From: VSJD01 sp041653875
Lineage (GTDB): Bacteria; Verrucomicrobiota; Kiritimatiellia; JAAZAB01
Assembly (NCBI GenBank): GCA_041653875.1
Contig: JBAZEM010000017.1
Coordinates: 1 to 64,000 of the forward strand
DNA: 64,000 bases
Direction: 5' to 3'
How positions within the stretch are numbered: position 1 is the stretch's first letter; each line of letters begins with the position of its first letter. The position numbers and the translations under genes are program-made. Positions 53,956-62,301 of this stretch are shown piece by piece. The notes under the pieces were generated by a model. The model worked only from the letters and a program-made list of their open reading frames with translations, made no database searches and was not told where the DNA came from.

Positions 53956-55119
53956 ATGAAGCCTTCCTCCATCATGATTATCGCCGGCGAGATTTCGGGC
54001 GACATGCATGCCGCCGCCCTGCTGCGGGCGATGCGGCGGCAGCGGCCCGACCTCGTGTGCTTCGGCATCGGCGGCGAGAACCTGCGGGCGGCCGGCATGG
54101 AAACCCATTATGACGTTCGCGACATGGCGGTCCTGGGATTGACGGAAGTCCTGCTCCGGTTCCGTTTTTTCAAGCGGGTTTTCGACGAAATGCTGGCGCT
54201 GGCCCGGCAACGCCGGCCGGATGCCATTTTGCTGGTGGACTATCCCGGCTTCAATTTGCGGTTTGCCGCCCGGGCGCATGCGCTGGGCTTCAAGGTGCTC
54301 TATTATATTTGTCCGCAGGTGTGGGCCTGGAACCGCGGCCGCATTCCGCGCATGGCGCGGGTTGTGGATCGCCTGCTGGCGATTTTCCCATTCGAAGCGG
54401 ATGTGTTCAAGAATAGCGGCCTGCGCGTTGATTTTGTGGGACATCCCTTGGTGGCGCAAGCGGCCGCGGCGCGCGCGGAGCCCCTGGCGCCGTTGCCCTG
54501 GCCAGGCGAGCCGCGTATTGCGCTTTTGCCCGGGAGCCGCTATCATGAAGTCAAGCGAATCCTGCCGGTGATGTGGGCGGCCGCGGCGCTGGTACAGCGT
54601 CAATTTCCCGGCGCCGGATTCATCATTGCCGCGCCGTCGGAGGAAGTGGCCGGCTGGGCGCGGACCGTGATGGGGTCCTTGGGCAAGGGACCGGAGCATG
54701 TCTCCGTGGTGGCCGGGCAGACGCGCCAGGTCCTGCGCCAGGCGCGCGCGGCGCTGGTGGCGTCCGGCACCGCCACGATCGAAACGGCCTTGATGCGCTG
54801 TCCCATGCTCGTGGTTTACCGGGTGGCCTGGGCCACCTATTGCATTGGAAGGCTCCTGATCCGTGTGCCGTACCTGGGCATGGTCAATATCGTGGCCGGG
54901 GAACGCCTGTGCCCGGAATTCATCCAGCATGAGGCGCGTCCGGAAGCGATGGCCGCGGCGCTCTCGCCGCTCCTGCGCGCCGGCCCCGCGCGGGAAACGA
55001 TGCTGGCCGGCCTTGACCGCGTCAGCCAGGCCCTGGGCGATCCCCAGGCCGCCGAGCATGCCGCGGATATTATTTTGCGGGAGATTATGAATTCTCTTCA
55101 GGAAGTCAGGAGACAGTAG
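53956..55119 (+). CDS. lpxB: Lipid-A-disaccharide synthase
   Basis: A 387-residue GT19 glycosyltransferase. SSIMIIAGEISGDMHAAALL (about 3-22), CFGIGGENLRAAGMETHYDV, ILLVDYPGFNLRFAARAHAL, YYICPQVWAWNRGRIPRMAR, ALLPGSRYHEVKRILPVMWA and VASGTATIETALMRCPMLVV are family blocks. It joins lipid X and UDP-diacylglucosamine. No Shine-Dalgarno precedes the ATG, which abuts the repeat. The last residues NSLQEVRRQ are repeat-derived. Confidence 0.96.
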   Translation: MKPSSIMIIAGEISGDMHAAALLRAMRRQRPDLVCFGIGGENLRAAGMETHYDVRDMAVLGLTEVLLRFRFFKRVFDEMLALARQRRPDAILLVDYPGFNLRFAARAHALGFKVLYYICPQVWAWNRGRIPRMARVVDRLLAIFPFEADVFKNSGLRVDFVGHPLVAQAAAARAEPLAPLPWPGEPRIALLPGSRYHEVKRILPVMWAAAALVQRQFPGAGFIIAAPSEEVAGWARTVMGSLGKGPEHVSVVAGQTRQVLRQARAALVASGTATIETALMRCPMLVVYRVAWATYCIGRLLIRVPYLGMVNIVAGERLCPEFIQHEARPEAMAAALSPLLRAGPARETMLAGLDRVSQALGDPQAAEHAADIILREIMNSLQEVRRQ

Positions 55120-55185
55120 TCAGGAGACAGAATAAGATCGGCAGATAAAACCGCAGTTCATTCTGAATTCTGACTCCTGACTTCT
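55102..55185. repeat. Inverted word repeat after lpxB
   Basis: Left arm 55102-55133 (gaagtcaggagacagtagtc then aggagacagaat), spacer 26 bp, right arm 55160-55185 (attctgaattctgactcctg then acttct). It supplies the lpxB stop codon. Same word family as 60.03-60.27 and 62.27 kb. Confidence 0.85.
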
Positions 55186-55208
55186 GGATACCCGAGTAAT
55201 TGCTGATT

Positions 55209-56030
55209 ATGAAAACCACGGTCATTGTCACGGTCTATAACCGGCCGGTCATGCTGATTGCCTGCCTGCGGGCGCTGGCGCTTTCCACCCAGCGCGTGGA
55301 TGAAGCCGTGGTTTCGGATGACGGCTCCAGCGCCGATAATGTCCGCCAAATGAAGGCCGCGTTTCCGGATCTGCCGTTTCCCGTTCGTTTCGTCAGTCAG
55401 GAAGACCGTGGTTATCGCTTGGCGGCCGCGCGCAACAACGCCCTGCGCCAGGCGACCGGCGATTACATCATATCTTTGGACTGCGACATCCTGCTCTTGC
55501 CGGATGCGGTCATGGCGCATGTAAAGGCGGCGCGCCGCGGCTGGTTTCTGGCGGCCAACCGGGCCTGTGTCGGCGAGGCGGAAACCAAAGAGGCGCTCCA
55601 GCAGGCGATGCATCCCCGGCTTTTGGAGGTGCTCTGGGAGGACGCCGACCGAAGCCATCTGCGCCGCGCGCATCATCAATTTCAACGCAATGTCTGGTTG
55701 CGCCGTTTTGGCCTGGCTAAGCGTCACAAACCAAAAATTTTGGGGTGCCATTTCTCGGTTTTCCGCGAGGATATCGAGCGGGTCAACGGGTTTGACGAGG
55801 CTTATGTCGGGTGGGGACTCGAGGATGACGATTTTTCCATGCGCCTGCACAAGGCCGGTGTGCGCGGGCGGTCATTGATCCTGGAAGCCAATGCCCTGCA
55901 TCTCTGGCATCCATCCGTGGCTTCCCGCCCGGCCAATCAAGCCGCCAGCCCGAACATCGCCTATTTCCGGCGCCGGGATGTCCCGGCCTTTTGCGTTCAA
56001 GGCCTGCGGACTGGACGCCAGACACACTGA
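55209..56030 (+). CDS. Family 2 glycosyltransferase
   Basis: A 273-residue GT-A enzyme from ATG 55209. TVIVTVYNRPVMLIACLRAL starts the fold, AVVSDDGSSADNVRQM has the nucleotide-sugar Asp residues, AARNNALRQATGDYIISLDC then DILLLPD the DxD, and the acceptor side has GFDEAYVGWGLEDDDFSMRL, typical of the galactosyltransferase-like C-terminal domain (the ED of GWGLEDDD as base). A cytosolic LPS or glycan enzyme; the sugar is unknown. Confidence 0.92.
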   Translation: MKTTVIVTVYNRPVMLIACLRALALSTQRVDEAVVSDDGSSADNVRQMKAAFPDLPFPVRFVSQEDRGYRLAAARNNALRQATGDYIISLDCDILLLPDAVMAHVKAARRGWFLAANRACVGEAETKEALQQAMHPRLLEVLWEDADRSHLRRAHHQFQRNVWLRRFGLAKRHKPKILGCHFSVFREDIERVNGFDEAYVGWGLEDDDFSMRLHKAGVRGRSLILEANALHLWHPSVASRPANQAASPNIAYFRRRDVPAFCVQGLRTGRQTH

Positions 56031-56116
56031 AAACAAAAATACTTGCGCTTTACTGGAAAGGACATTATCTTCCCCGTTGCCATATCGGTTCATTAACACA
56101 TACGAAAGGATTTGCC

Positions 56117-57238
56117 ATGAATGTTGGGTTTTATGGACACGTTCGCCAGTATCATAATCTCAAGAAAGAAATCGACGCCAATATCCAGACTGTGCTGGAA
56201 AGCGGCGAATATGTCATGGGCCCCATGTTGAAGCGTTTTGAGGGCGAATTGGCCGAATACGCCGGCACGAAGCACGCCATTGGCGTCGGCAACGGCACGG
56301 ACGCTTTGTGGCTGACGTTCATGGCTCTGGGCATCGGGCCGGGCGACGAATGCATCACGCATACGAACACGTTTTTCGCCACAGCGGAAGCCGTCTGGAT
56401 TGCCGGCGCCACCTGTGTGTTCGTGGATTGCGATCCGCGCACGAAATGCATCGACCCCTCTAAAATCGAGGCGGCCATCACGCCCCGCACCAAGGCCATT
56501 ATTCCCGTGCATTTGTACGGCCAATGCGCGGACATGCCGGCCATCCGCAAGATCGCCGACAAGCACCACCTGCTGGTCGTCGAGGACAATGCCCAGGCTT
56601 TCGGCGCCGCTGGCCAGGGCTTCAAAATCGGCCAACTCAGCGATGCGGTCTGCACCAGTTTCATCATTCAAAAGAACCTGGGAACCTTCGGCGATGGCGG
56701 CGCCATTATGACCAACCGCGAAGACATCGACCGGCAAGTCCGCAAGTTGCGCAATCACGGCTCGGAAAAACGCTCGTGCCACAGTTATGGGTTTAACAGC
56801 CGGTTGGACGACCTGCACGCCGGGATTCTGAGCGCCAAACTCAAGGCCATCGACGCCGGGAACGATATGCGGCGCAAATTGGCCGCCCGCTATACAGCCG
56901 GCCTGCGGAATGCCAAGCATTTCACGCTTCCTTGCGAAGTCCCCGGTTACCGGCATGTCTATCACCTGTATGTCATTGAAACCAGGAAGGCCGGCGATCG
57001 GGATGTCCTGATCAAATTCCTTCAGGACAATGGGGTTGACGCCAAATGCCATTACCCCATCGCCATCCACCAGCAGGCGGGCTATCCCTGGGGCAAAGGC
57101 GCGCGCATCGTCGGCTCAATGACCAACGCCGAATGGAACGCCGCCACATGTGTGTCGTTGCCCATGTACCCGGAATTGACGAACGAAGAACTGGATTATG
57201 TCGTCGCCAAGGTGCTGGAATGGGATGCCCGCGCCTGA
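56117..57238 (+). CDS. DegT/DnrJ/EryC1/StrS-family sugar aminotransferase
   Basis: A 373-residue PLP enzyme from ATG 56117. HNLKKEIDANIQTVLESGEY and VMGPMLKRFEGELAEYAGTK start the fold; GNGTDALWLTFMALGIGPGD, VVEDNAQAFGAAGQGFKIG and SFIIQKNLGTFGDGGAIMT (the PLP Lys in QKNLG) are the family blocks. It would transaminate a keto nucleotide sugar made by an oxidoreductase. A Gfo/Idh/MocA enzyme gene follows 250 bp downstream and another lies in the lpx cluster, so an amino-sugar for LPS or lipid A is plausible. Confidence 0.92.
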   Translation: MNVGFYGHVRQYHNLKKEIDANIQTVLESGEYVMGPMLKRFEGELAEYAGTKHAIGVGNGTDALWLTFMALGIGPGDECITHTNTFFATAEAVWIAGATCVFVDCDPRTKCIDPSKIEAAITPRTKAIIPVHLYGQCADMPAIRKIADKHHLLVVEDNAQAFGAAGQGFKIGQLSDAVCTSFIIQKNLGTFGDGGAIMTNREDIDRQVRKLRNHGSEKRSCHSYGFNSRLDDLHAGILSAKLKAIDAGNDMRRKLAARYTAGLRNAKHFTLPCEVPGYRHVYHLYVIETRKAGDRDVLIKFLQDNGVDAKCHYPIAIHQQAGYPWGKGARIVGSMTNAEWNAATCVSLPMYPELTNEELDYVVAKVLEWDARA

Positions 57239-57252
57239 TCAAGGCAGATGAA

Positions 57253-57446
57253 GCAAACATCGAACATCCAACACCGAACATCCAACATCGAAGTGAAGAT
57301 AAAGCATCCGAATACAAATTCCAAGCTTTCTGACCTTCGATATTGGATGTTTAAAGTTCGCTTTATTCGTTTATTATTCAGCCACATCTGATCGGATTTT
57401 TTCATTCGATGTTCGGCGTTCGATGTTGGATGTTCGATGTTCGCTT
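57253..57446. repeat. Inverted word repeat before the second oxidoreductase gene
   Basis: Left arm 57253-57293 (caaacatcgaacatccaaca, then further words) and right arm 57403-57446 (cattcgatgttcggcgttcg, then further words), spacer about 110 bp. An extra inverted copy cttcgatattggatgtttaa is at 57336. Same family as 43.89 kb. Confidence 0.85.
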
Positions 57447-57488
57447 TAATGTATGGCTCTGAACGCATGACACATCCAGGAGATCATC

Positions 57489-58559
57489 ATGACAGCCCCT
57501 TATCGTGTTGGTATCGTCGGCATGGGTAAACGCGGGTTGCACCATGCGGCCACTTTCAAGGCGAACAGCCGCTTCGAGCTTGCGGGCATTTGCGACTTGG
57601 ACCAGGCGCGCCTCGCGGCGGCCGCGGCTAAATTGGGCGCGCCTCCCGTATTCACCGACGCCCGGGCCATGATTCGGAGCGCGAAGCTGGACCTGTTCTG
57701 TTTCTGCACGCTGCCTAACCTGCGCCGGGACATGATTCGGTTGGGAATCGAAAGCGGCGCCCGGCTGATCGCCTTCGAGAAACCGGTGGCGCTTACCAGC
57801 GCCGAAGGCATGGAAGTCAAGAGCCTGCTGGATGCCGCGGGCGTCAAGGCCGTGGTCAGTCATCAGCATCGCTATGGCGTTCATTATCAGAAGGTGCATG
57901 AAATCATTGCAAGCGGCGCCTTGGGCCGCGTGCATACGGTTTATGGCGCATCCACCGGCTGGATGGCGCATATGCTAAGTCATTTGATCGACTACCTGCG
58001 CTGGTTTAACGGCAACGCGGACGCCGCCTGGGTCATGGCCCAAGCCGCCGGGCGCGGCAAATTAACCGACGCGCATCCGTCGCCGGATTATATCGCCGGG
58101 TTCATTCATTTCAGCAACGGCGTTCGCGGCATTGTGGAATGCGGCGCCGGCGCGCCGGACGTGCCGGAAGTGGATTACTGGTGGCGTAAATGCCGTATGG
58201 GCGCTCAAGGCACGGATGGTTTCGCGGAGGTGCTTACCGGCGGCGGCTGGCGCGCCGTCACCAAGAACGGCGCGCAATCGGGCCCCGGCTGTATGAATTA
58301 CGACCTCGACATGCCGCCGTATATCCAACAGATGGCCGACTGGCTTGACGACGACCGCAAGGTCCATCCCTGTAATTTTGCCGGCGCCTACAAAGGGTTT
58401 GAAATCATGATGGCGCTTTGCCGGTCCGTGATCGAAGGCGGCCAGGTCGCTTTGCCCCTGCCGGGCGGCGCGGATGAACTGGCCCAATTACGGGCAAAAC
58501 TCCCCGCCAAACAAGTGATCCTGTCCATGCCCCAGAACGCCAAGGAGTACCCGGGCTGA
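57489..58559 (+). CDS. Gfo/Idh/MocA-family oxidoreductase
   Basis: A 356-residue protein with the NAD-binding start YRVGIVGMGKRGLHHAATFK, the EKP motif in IAFEKPVALTSAEGMEVKSL, and VVSHQHRYGVHYQKVHEIIA and MLSHLIDYLRWFNGNADAAW for the catalytic region. It follows the DegT aminotransferase gene and could supply or process its sugar; that pairing is inference. GGAG stands before the ATG. Confidence 0.9.
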   Translation: MTAPYRVGIVGMGKRGLHHAATFKANSRFELAGICDLDQARLAAAAAKLGAPPVFTDARAMIRSAKLDLFCFCTLPNLRRDMIRLGIESGARLIAFEKPVALTSAEGMEVKSLLDAAGVKAVVSHQHRYGVHYQKVHEIIASGALGRVHTVYGASTGWMAHMLSHLIDYLRWFNGNADAAWVMAQAAGRGKLTDAHPSPDYIAGFIHFSNGVRGIVECGAGAPDVPEVDYWWRKCRMGAQGTDGFAEVLTGGGWRAVTKNGAQSGPGCMNYDLDMPPYIQQMADWLDDDRKVHPCNFAGAYKGFEIMMALCRSVIEGGQVALPLPGGADELAQLRAKLPAKQVILSMPQNAKEYPG

Positions 58560-58565
58560 AAAAAC

Positions 58566-58673
58566 AAATGCAAAATGCAGAATGAAGAATGCAGAAACTT
58601 TAGAGCCCGGAATGGACGAAAAAAGACTATAGAACCGATCTCGTAATTCTTCATTCTGCATTCTGCATTTCTT
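58566..58673. repeat. Inverted word repeat before nagB
   Basis: Left arm 58566-58596 (aaatgcaaaatgcagaatga then agaatgcagaa) and right arm 58646-58673 (attcttcattctgcattctg then catttctt), spacer 49 bp. The right arm ends 3 bp before the nagB ATG (58677). Same family as 53.8 and 63.4 kb. Confidence 0.87.
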
Positions 58674-58676
58674 ATT

Positions 58677-59462
58677 ATGGAAGTTATTATTCAGCCGAAT
58701 GCCGCGGCGGCCACGCGGCTGGTTGCGCGCCTGATCGCCAAGGCTTTGCGCCAGAACCCCGGCCTCGTTCTCGGTCTGGCCACCGGGCGAACCATGGAAC
58801 AGGTTTATGCCCTGCTGGCGGATATGCATAAAGAGGAAGGCCTCGATTTCGCGCGTTGCCGGACGTTCAACCTGGACGAATATGCGGGCCTGCCGCCGGA
58901 GGACAACCATTCCTACCGGTTCTACATGAACCACCATCTGTTTGCCAAGGTCAACATCGACCGGCGCAACACGCACCTGCCGGACGGCATGGCGGACGAT
59001 CTGGATGCGGCCTGCATCCGATACGAACAGGCCATCCAAGAAGCCGGCGGCATCGATTTCCAATTGCTGGGCATCGGCCACGACGGGCACATCGGCTTCA
59101 ACGAACCGCTCTCCGCTTTGCGTTCGCGCACGCGCGTCAAGGTGTTGACACCCCAGACCATGGCCGCCAACGGCCCGCTTTTTGACGGCCGGGAGCGCAT
59201 GCCCCGGCGGGCGCTGACGATGGGTGTGGGCACGATCTTGGACAGCAAGCGTTGTGTCCTGCTGGCCGCCGGAACAGCCAAGGCCGACATCCTCGCCAAG
59301 GCCGTCGAAGGCCCGATCACCGCCATGGTGTCCGCCTCCGCCTTGCAATTGCATCCGCACTGCACCATTGTGGTTGACGAGGAAGCCGCCGCGCGGCTCG
59401 AGGGCAAGGATTATTATCGCTTTGTTTTCCGGAACGAACCGGAGTGGCAAGAGTTTCAATAA
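58677..59462 (+). CDS. nagB: Glucosamine-6-phosphate deaminase
   Basis: A 261-residue NagB. LVLGLATGRTMEQVYALLAD is the phosphate loop, CRTFNLDEYAGLPPEDNHSY has the catalytic Asp, IDFQLLGIGHDGHIGFNEP carries the His and Glu pair, and TMGVGTILDSKRCVLLAAG completes the site. It converts glucosamine 6-phosphate to fructose 6-phosphate and ammonia. No Shine-Dalgarno is present because the repeat abuts the start codon. Confidence 0.95.
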   Translation: MEVIIQPNAAAATRLVARLIAKALRQNPGLVLGLATGRTMEQVYALLADMHKEEGLDFARCRTFNLDEYAGLPPEDNHSYRFYMNHHLFAKVNIDRRNTHLPDGMADDLDAACIRYEQAIQEAGGIDFQLLGIGHDGHIGFNEPLSALRSRTRVKVLTPQTMAANGPLFDGRERMPRRALTMGVGTILDSKRCVLLAAGTAKADILAKAVEGPITAMVSASALQLHPHCTIVVDEEAAARLEGKDYYRFVFRNEPEWQEFQ

Positions 59463-59465
59463 CCC

Positions 59466-60020
59466 ATGACTATCCCCCGCCCATCCCGATCGATATGCGC
59501 CGCCCTGGGTGTCGCCCTCGCGCTTGCGATCCGGCCGGCGTTTGCCGAAGAAAGCCCGCACTCCCTGAGCGTGGGCGGACGCTATCACACGGAAAACACC
59601 GTTTTTACCGACCTGCCTTACGGTAACGCCGACCTCTCCTACGGCCTGGCCTACACCTTTGTCGAGAAGCACGTCGGCCTGAAATTGGGCGCCGATTTTT
59701 CGCCTGATGTATCCGGCACACGGGACGCGCCCCATACCAACAAGACCGATTACGTCGTCACGCCCCAGGCCAACATCATTATCAAAGACCGGATGTTCCG
59801 CGGCGGCGTTGGCATCCTGACCAGTTATATTCGCGACGACAAAGACGAAGGCGACTGGCTGAGCCTCTACTGGCAAATGATGCTGGGGCTTTCCGTTCCC
59901 ATCTATCGGCATTTTTCCATAGAAGGCAATGTATATTACGTCCTGGAAGACTGGGGTAAAATCGTCAATTTCCGGCCGAAAGAATTGGAGTACGGCCTCT
60001 GGTTGAATTATAACTTTTGA
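59466..60020 (+). CDS. Small outer-membrane beta-barrel protein
   Basis: A 184-residue protein with a signal peptide (AALGVALALAIRPAFA, cleavage about residue 27) and alternating hydrophobic strands (HSLSVGGRYHTENTVF, KHVGLKLGADFS, IEGNVYYVLEDWGK) ending LEYGLWLNYNF, the terminal-Phe signature of outer-membrane barrels. About 8 strands would fit. It starts 3 bp after nagB, so the two are translated together. Function unknown. Confidence 0.8.
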   Translation: MTIPRPSRSICAALGVALALAIRPAFAEESPHSLSVGGRYHTENTVFTDLPYGNADLSYGLAYTFVEKHVGLKLGADFSPDVSGTRDAPHTNKTDYVVTPQANIIIKDRMFRGGVGILTSYIRDDKDEGDWLSLYWQMMLGLSVPIYRHFSIEGNVYYVLEDWGKIVNFRPKELEYGLWLNYNF

Positions 60021-60027
60021 CGTAACA

Positions 60028-60271
60028 ACTCAGGTAGTCAGGAGTCAGAATTCAGGATACAGAATAAAATACGTAAGAATCGGAAGAACGCGACAGACAT
60101 TCCGCCAAGGCCTTGTGTTTAGCGCCGATTCTCTTCGTATTCGCTGGCCTATACGGGTTCCTTATTCTGACTACCTGCCCGCAGTGCTACCCCGCCTGCA
60201 ACGCTGTGCGTAGCACTGCGGGCAGGGCACAGCGTTGCAGGCGGGCTGACTCCTGAATTCTGACTCCTGAG
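60028..60271. repeat. Inverted word repeat with a second hairpin nested in one arm
   Basis: Left arm 60028-60067 (actcaggtagtcaggagtca and later words), right arm in two pieces: ttattctgactacctgcc (60162) and ctgactcctgaattctgact (60246-60271). The right arm is split by a tgcccgcagtgctaccccgc / gcactgcgggcagggc hairpin (about 60174-60245), a unit also seen at 24.15 kb. Gap holds no gene. Confidence 0.8.
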
Positions 60272-60295
60272 CAGTTACCTTTTGACAAATGCAAG

Positions 60296-60426
60296 GGTTC
60301 TTGGTTCACCGTTCACGGTTCAACGGTTGGAAGACAGCCGATTGCGGAAAACAAGGCGCCCCGATGAAGTCCACGCGTAGCGCTCTGGTGAAGTGTGGCA
60401 ACCGCTGAACCGTGAACCCTTGAACC
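60296..60426. repeat. Inverted word repeat upstream of the 60.4-kb gene
   Basis: Left arm 60296-60328 (ggttcttggttcaccgttca and onward) and right arm 60400-60426 (aaccgctgaaccgtgaaccc then ttgaacc), spacer 71 bp. Its own word family (ggttcaccgttcacggttca). Confidence 0.82.
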
Positions 60427-60442
60427 TTGCCCGGAATTATTT

Positions 60443-60898
60443 ATGACTGAACCCCTGTTCCAGATCGGCGCGGAAGGCGTGGATGTCGAGCGCCTTATGG
60501 CCGAGATCCGGGCCGCCGTGGCGCGTAAGATGGAGCGCGGCGCCTACCGCGATGTGGCCCTCGCCCAGGCGGAGCGAACCAACCTGGCCAATCTCCAGGA
60601 CGACGAAACGTTCTTGCGGTATTATTTGGACTGCCTGCGCAATGCGGTCTTTATCGACATTAACGATTTCGAAATCCGCGAGCGGCGCCGGCTGGGCGCC
60701 GGCCTGCTGGTGGGCCTTAAAAAGACCCTCTGGAAACTGCTGAAGTTTTATACCTACCGGCTCTGGTCCCAGCAGAACCAGGTTAACGGCCTGCTGGTCA
60801 CGGCCCTCGAAGGGTTGGACGAGAAATATCGCGGCCGGCTCCGCGATCTCGAACGCCGTCTGGCGGCCCTCGAGAAGGAAAAATCCAAGGCAGGCTGA
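60443..60898 (+). CDS. Uncharacterised protein of the glycosyltransferase cluster
   Basis: A 151-residue protein with no enzymatic motif. EGVDVERLMAEIRAAVARKM (about 11-30) resembles the N-terminal helical segment found before methyltransferases and glycosyltransferases in LPS clusters, and the C-terminal YRGRLRDLERRLAALEKEK is a coiled coil. LVGLKKTLWKLLKFYTYRLW is amphipathic and could touch the membrane. Probably a small partner protein; function unknown. Confidence 0.65.
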   Translation: MTEPLFQIGAEGVDVERLMAEIRAAVARKMERGAYRDVALAQAERTNLANLQDDETFLRYYLDCLRNAVFIDINDFEIRERRRLGAGLLVGLKKTLWKLLKFYTYRLWSQQNQVNGLLVTALEGLDEKYRGRLRDLERRLAALEKEKSKAG

Positions 60899-60900
60899 CG

Positions 60901-61016
60901 TCCAATATCCAACAAGGAATATCCGACCGCCAAGGGTCATCGCAGGCATTGTGCGAATGAGGTTTCTCCTTTCTTCCTTTATGATTGGTTGTTGAGTGTT
61001 GGATATTGGATATTCA
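60901..61016. repeat. Inverted word repeat before the first GT4 gene
   Basis: Left arm 60901-60926 (tccaatatccaacaaggaat then atccga) and right arm 60991-61016 (gttgagtgttggatattgga then tattca), spacer 64 bp. Confidence 0.8.
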
Positions 61017-61068
61017 GGCTGTAAACATACACGCAACAACGTGTATCTTTACGGAAAGGTGTTGGAAC

Positions 61069-62301
61069 ATGCCGATTCTTGAACGCATCGCCTTCGTCTG
61101 CCCGCGTTTTGCCGAAGGCGCCACAGTAGGCGGCGCGGAAACACTCCTGAAGGCGCTCGCCCGGCAGGCCGTCGCCGCCGGACACCGCGTCACCTTCCTG
61201 ACCACCTGCGCCAAAAATCATTTCACCTGGGCCAACGAACTCCCGCCCGGCCCGCGCCGAATCGGCGACCTGGACGTTATTTTTTTTCCCGTGGATGCCG
61301 ACCGTGACACGCAAGCGTTTTTGCGCGTTCAGGAGGCCATCAGCCGCCGGAGTCATTTCACGGAAGCCGACGAGCAGACTTGGTTGAGGAACAGCGTCAA
61401 CAGCCGCGCCTTGTGCGATTATTTGCGGGAGCATGGCGGCGAATTCGACTGGGTCGTGATGGGGCCCTACCTGTTCGGGCTGGTGTATTTCGCCAGCCGC
61501 CTGGCGAGCGCCAAAACATTGCTGGTCCCCTGTCTGCACGACGAAGGCTTTGCCTATACCCGCGCCTTCCGCGAAATGTTCCGGAGCGTCGCCGGCTGTC
61601 TGTTCAATTCCGAGCCGGAACGCGCCCTGGCCCGCCGGCTGTACGACCTGCCGGAATCCGCCGGCGCGGTCGTGGGCATGGGACTGGATCCGTTCGAGGC
61701 CGCGCCCGATGTCTTCGCTCGCAATCACGGGATTACGGCGCCTTACGTGATCTATGCCGGAAGGCGCGAAGAAGGCAAAGGCACCCCGCTCCTGCTGGAT
61801 TATATGACGATCTTCCGCCGGCGCACAGGCAAGGACGTCAAGCTGGTGCTGGCCGGCACGGGGGAGTTCACGCCGCCCGCCGAGTTGCGTCCGCACCTGC
61901 TGGATGTCGGGTTTCTTTCGGAAGCGGAAAAGCACGCGGCCCTGGCCGGGGCGGTGGCGTTCTGTCATCCATCCGTCAACGAAAGCTTTGGCATTGTCAT
62001 CCTGGAATCCTGGCTGGCCCGCACGCCCGTGCTGGTGCATGCGCGCTGTCCGGTCAACCGGGATCATTGCCGGAAAAGCAACGGCGGCCTTTGGTTCCGG
62101 GTATATCCGGAATTCGAGGAAGAGCTGCTCGCGCTCCTCCAGCAGGAAAGTCTGCGCCGCGCCATGGGCTCTGCCGGCCAAGCCTATGTTCTGCGCGAAT
62201 ACGCCTGGAGCGCCATCGATCGTAAATTTCAGGACGCCCTGCGGCAGTTTGCCGCCCGTTTAACACAGGAGTCAGAAGTCAGGAGTCAGAAGTCAGAATG
62301 A
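61069..62301 (+). CDS. Family 4 glycosyltransferase
   Basis: A 410-residue GT-B enzyme from ATG 61069. The N-terminal half starts RIAFVCPRFAEGATVGGAET (GGAE donor-side loop); the C-terminal half has VIYAGRREEGKGTPLLLDYM, LVLAGTGEFTPP and CHPSVNESFGIVILESWLAR, the ExxFGxxxxE motif of GT4. It transfers an activated sugar in LPS or glycan synthesis. The tail TQESEVRSQKSE is repeat-derived, and the next glycosyltransferase overlaps it by 4 bp. Confidence 0.92.
   Translation: MPILERIAFVCPRFAEGATVGGAETLLKALARQAVAAGHRVTFLTTCAKNHFTWANELPPGPRRIGDLDVIFFPVDADRDTQAFLRVQEAISRRSHFTEADEQTWLRNSVNSRALCDYLREHGGEFDWVVMGPYLFGLVYFASRLASAKTLLVPCLHDEGFAYTRAFREMFRSVAGCLFNSEPERALARRLYDLPESAGAVVGMGLDPFEAAPDVFARNHGITAPYVIYAGRREEGKGTPLLLDYMTIFRRRTGKDVKLVLAGTGEFTPPAELRPHLLDVGFLSEAEKHAALAGAVAFCHPSVNESFGIVILESWLARTPVLVHARCPVNRDHCRKSNGGLWFRVYPEFEEELLALLQQESLRRAMGSAGQAYVLREYAWSAIDRKFQDALRQFAARLTQESEVRSQKSE

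Noticed and set aside
53917..55059. 380-codon minus-strand frame opposite lpxB
   Set aside because: Antisense shadow of lpxB, beginning in repeat DNA.
60979..62181. 400-codon minus-strand frame opposite the first GT4 gene
   Set aside because: Antisense shadow of a well-supported GT4 glycosyltransferase.
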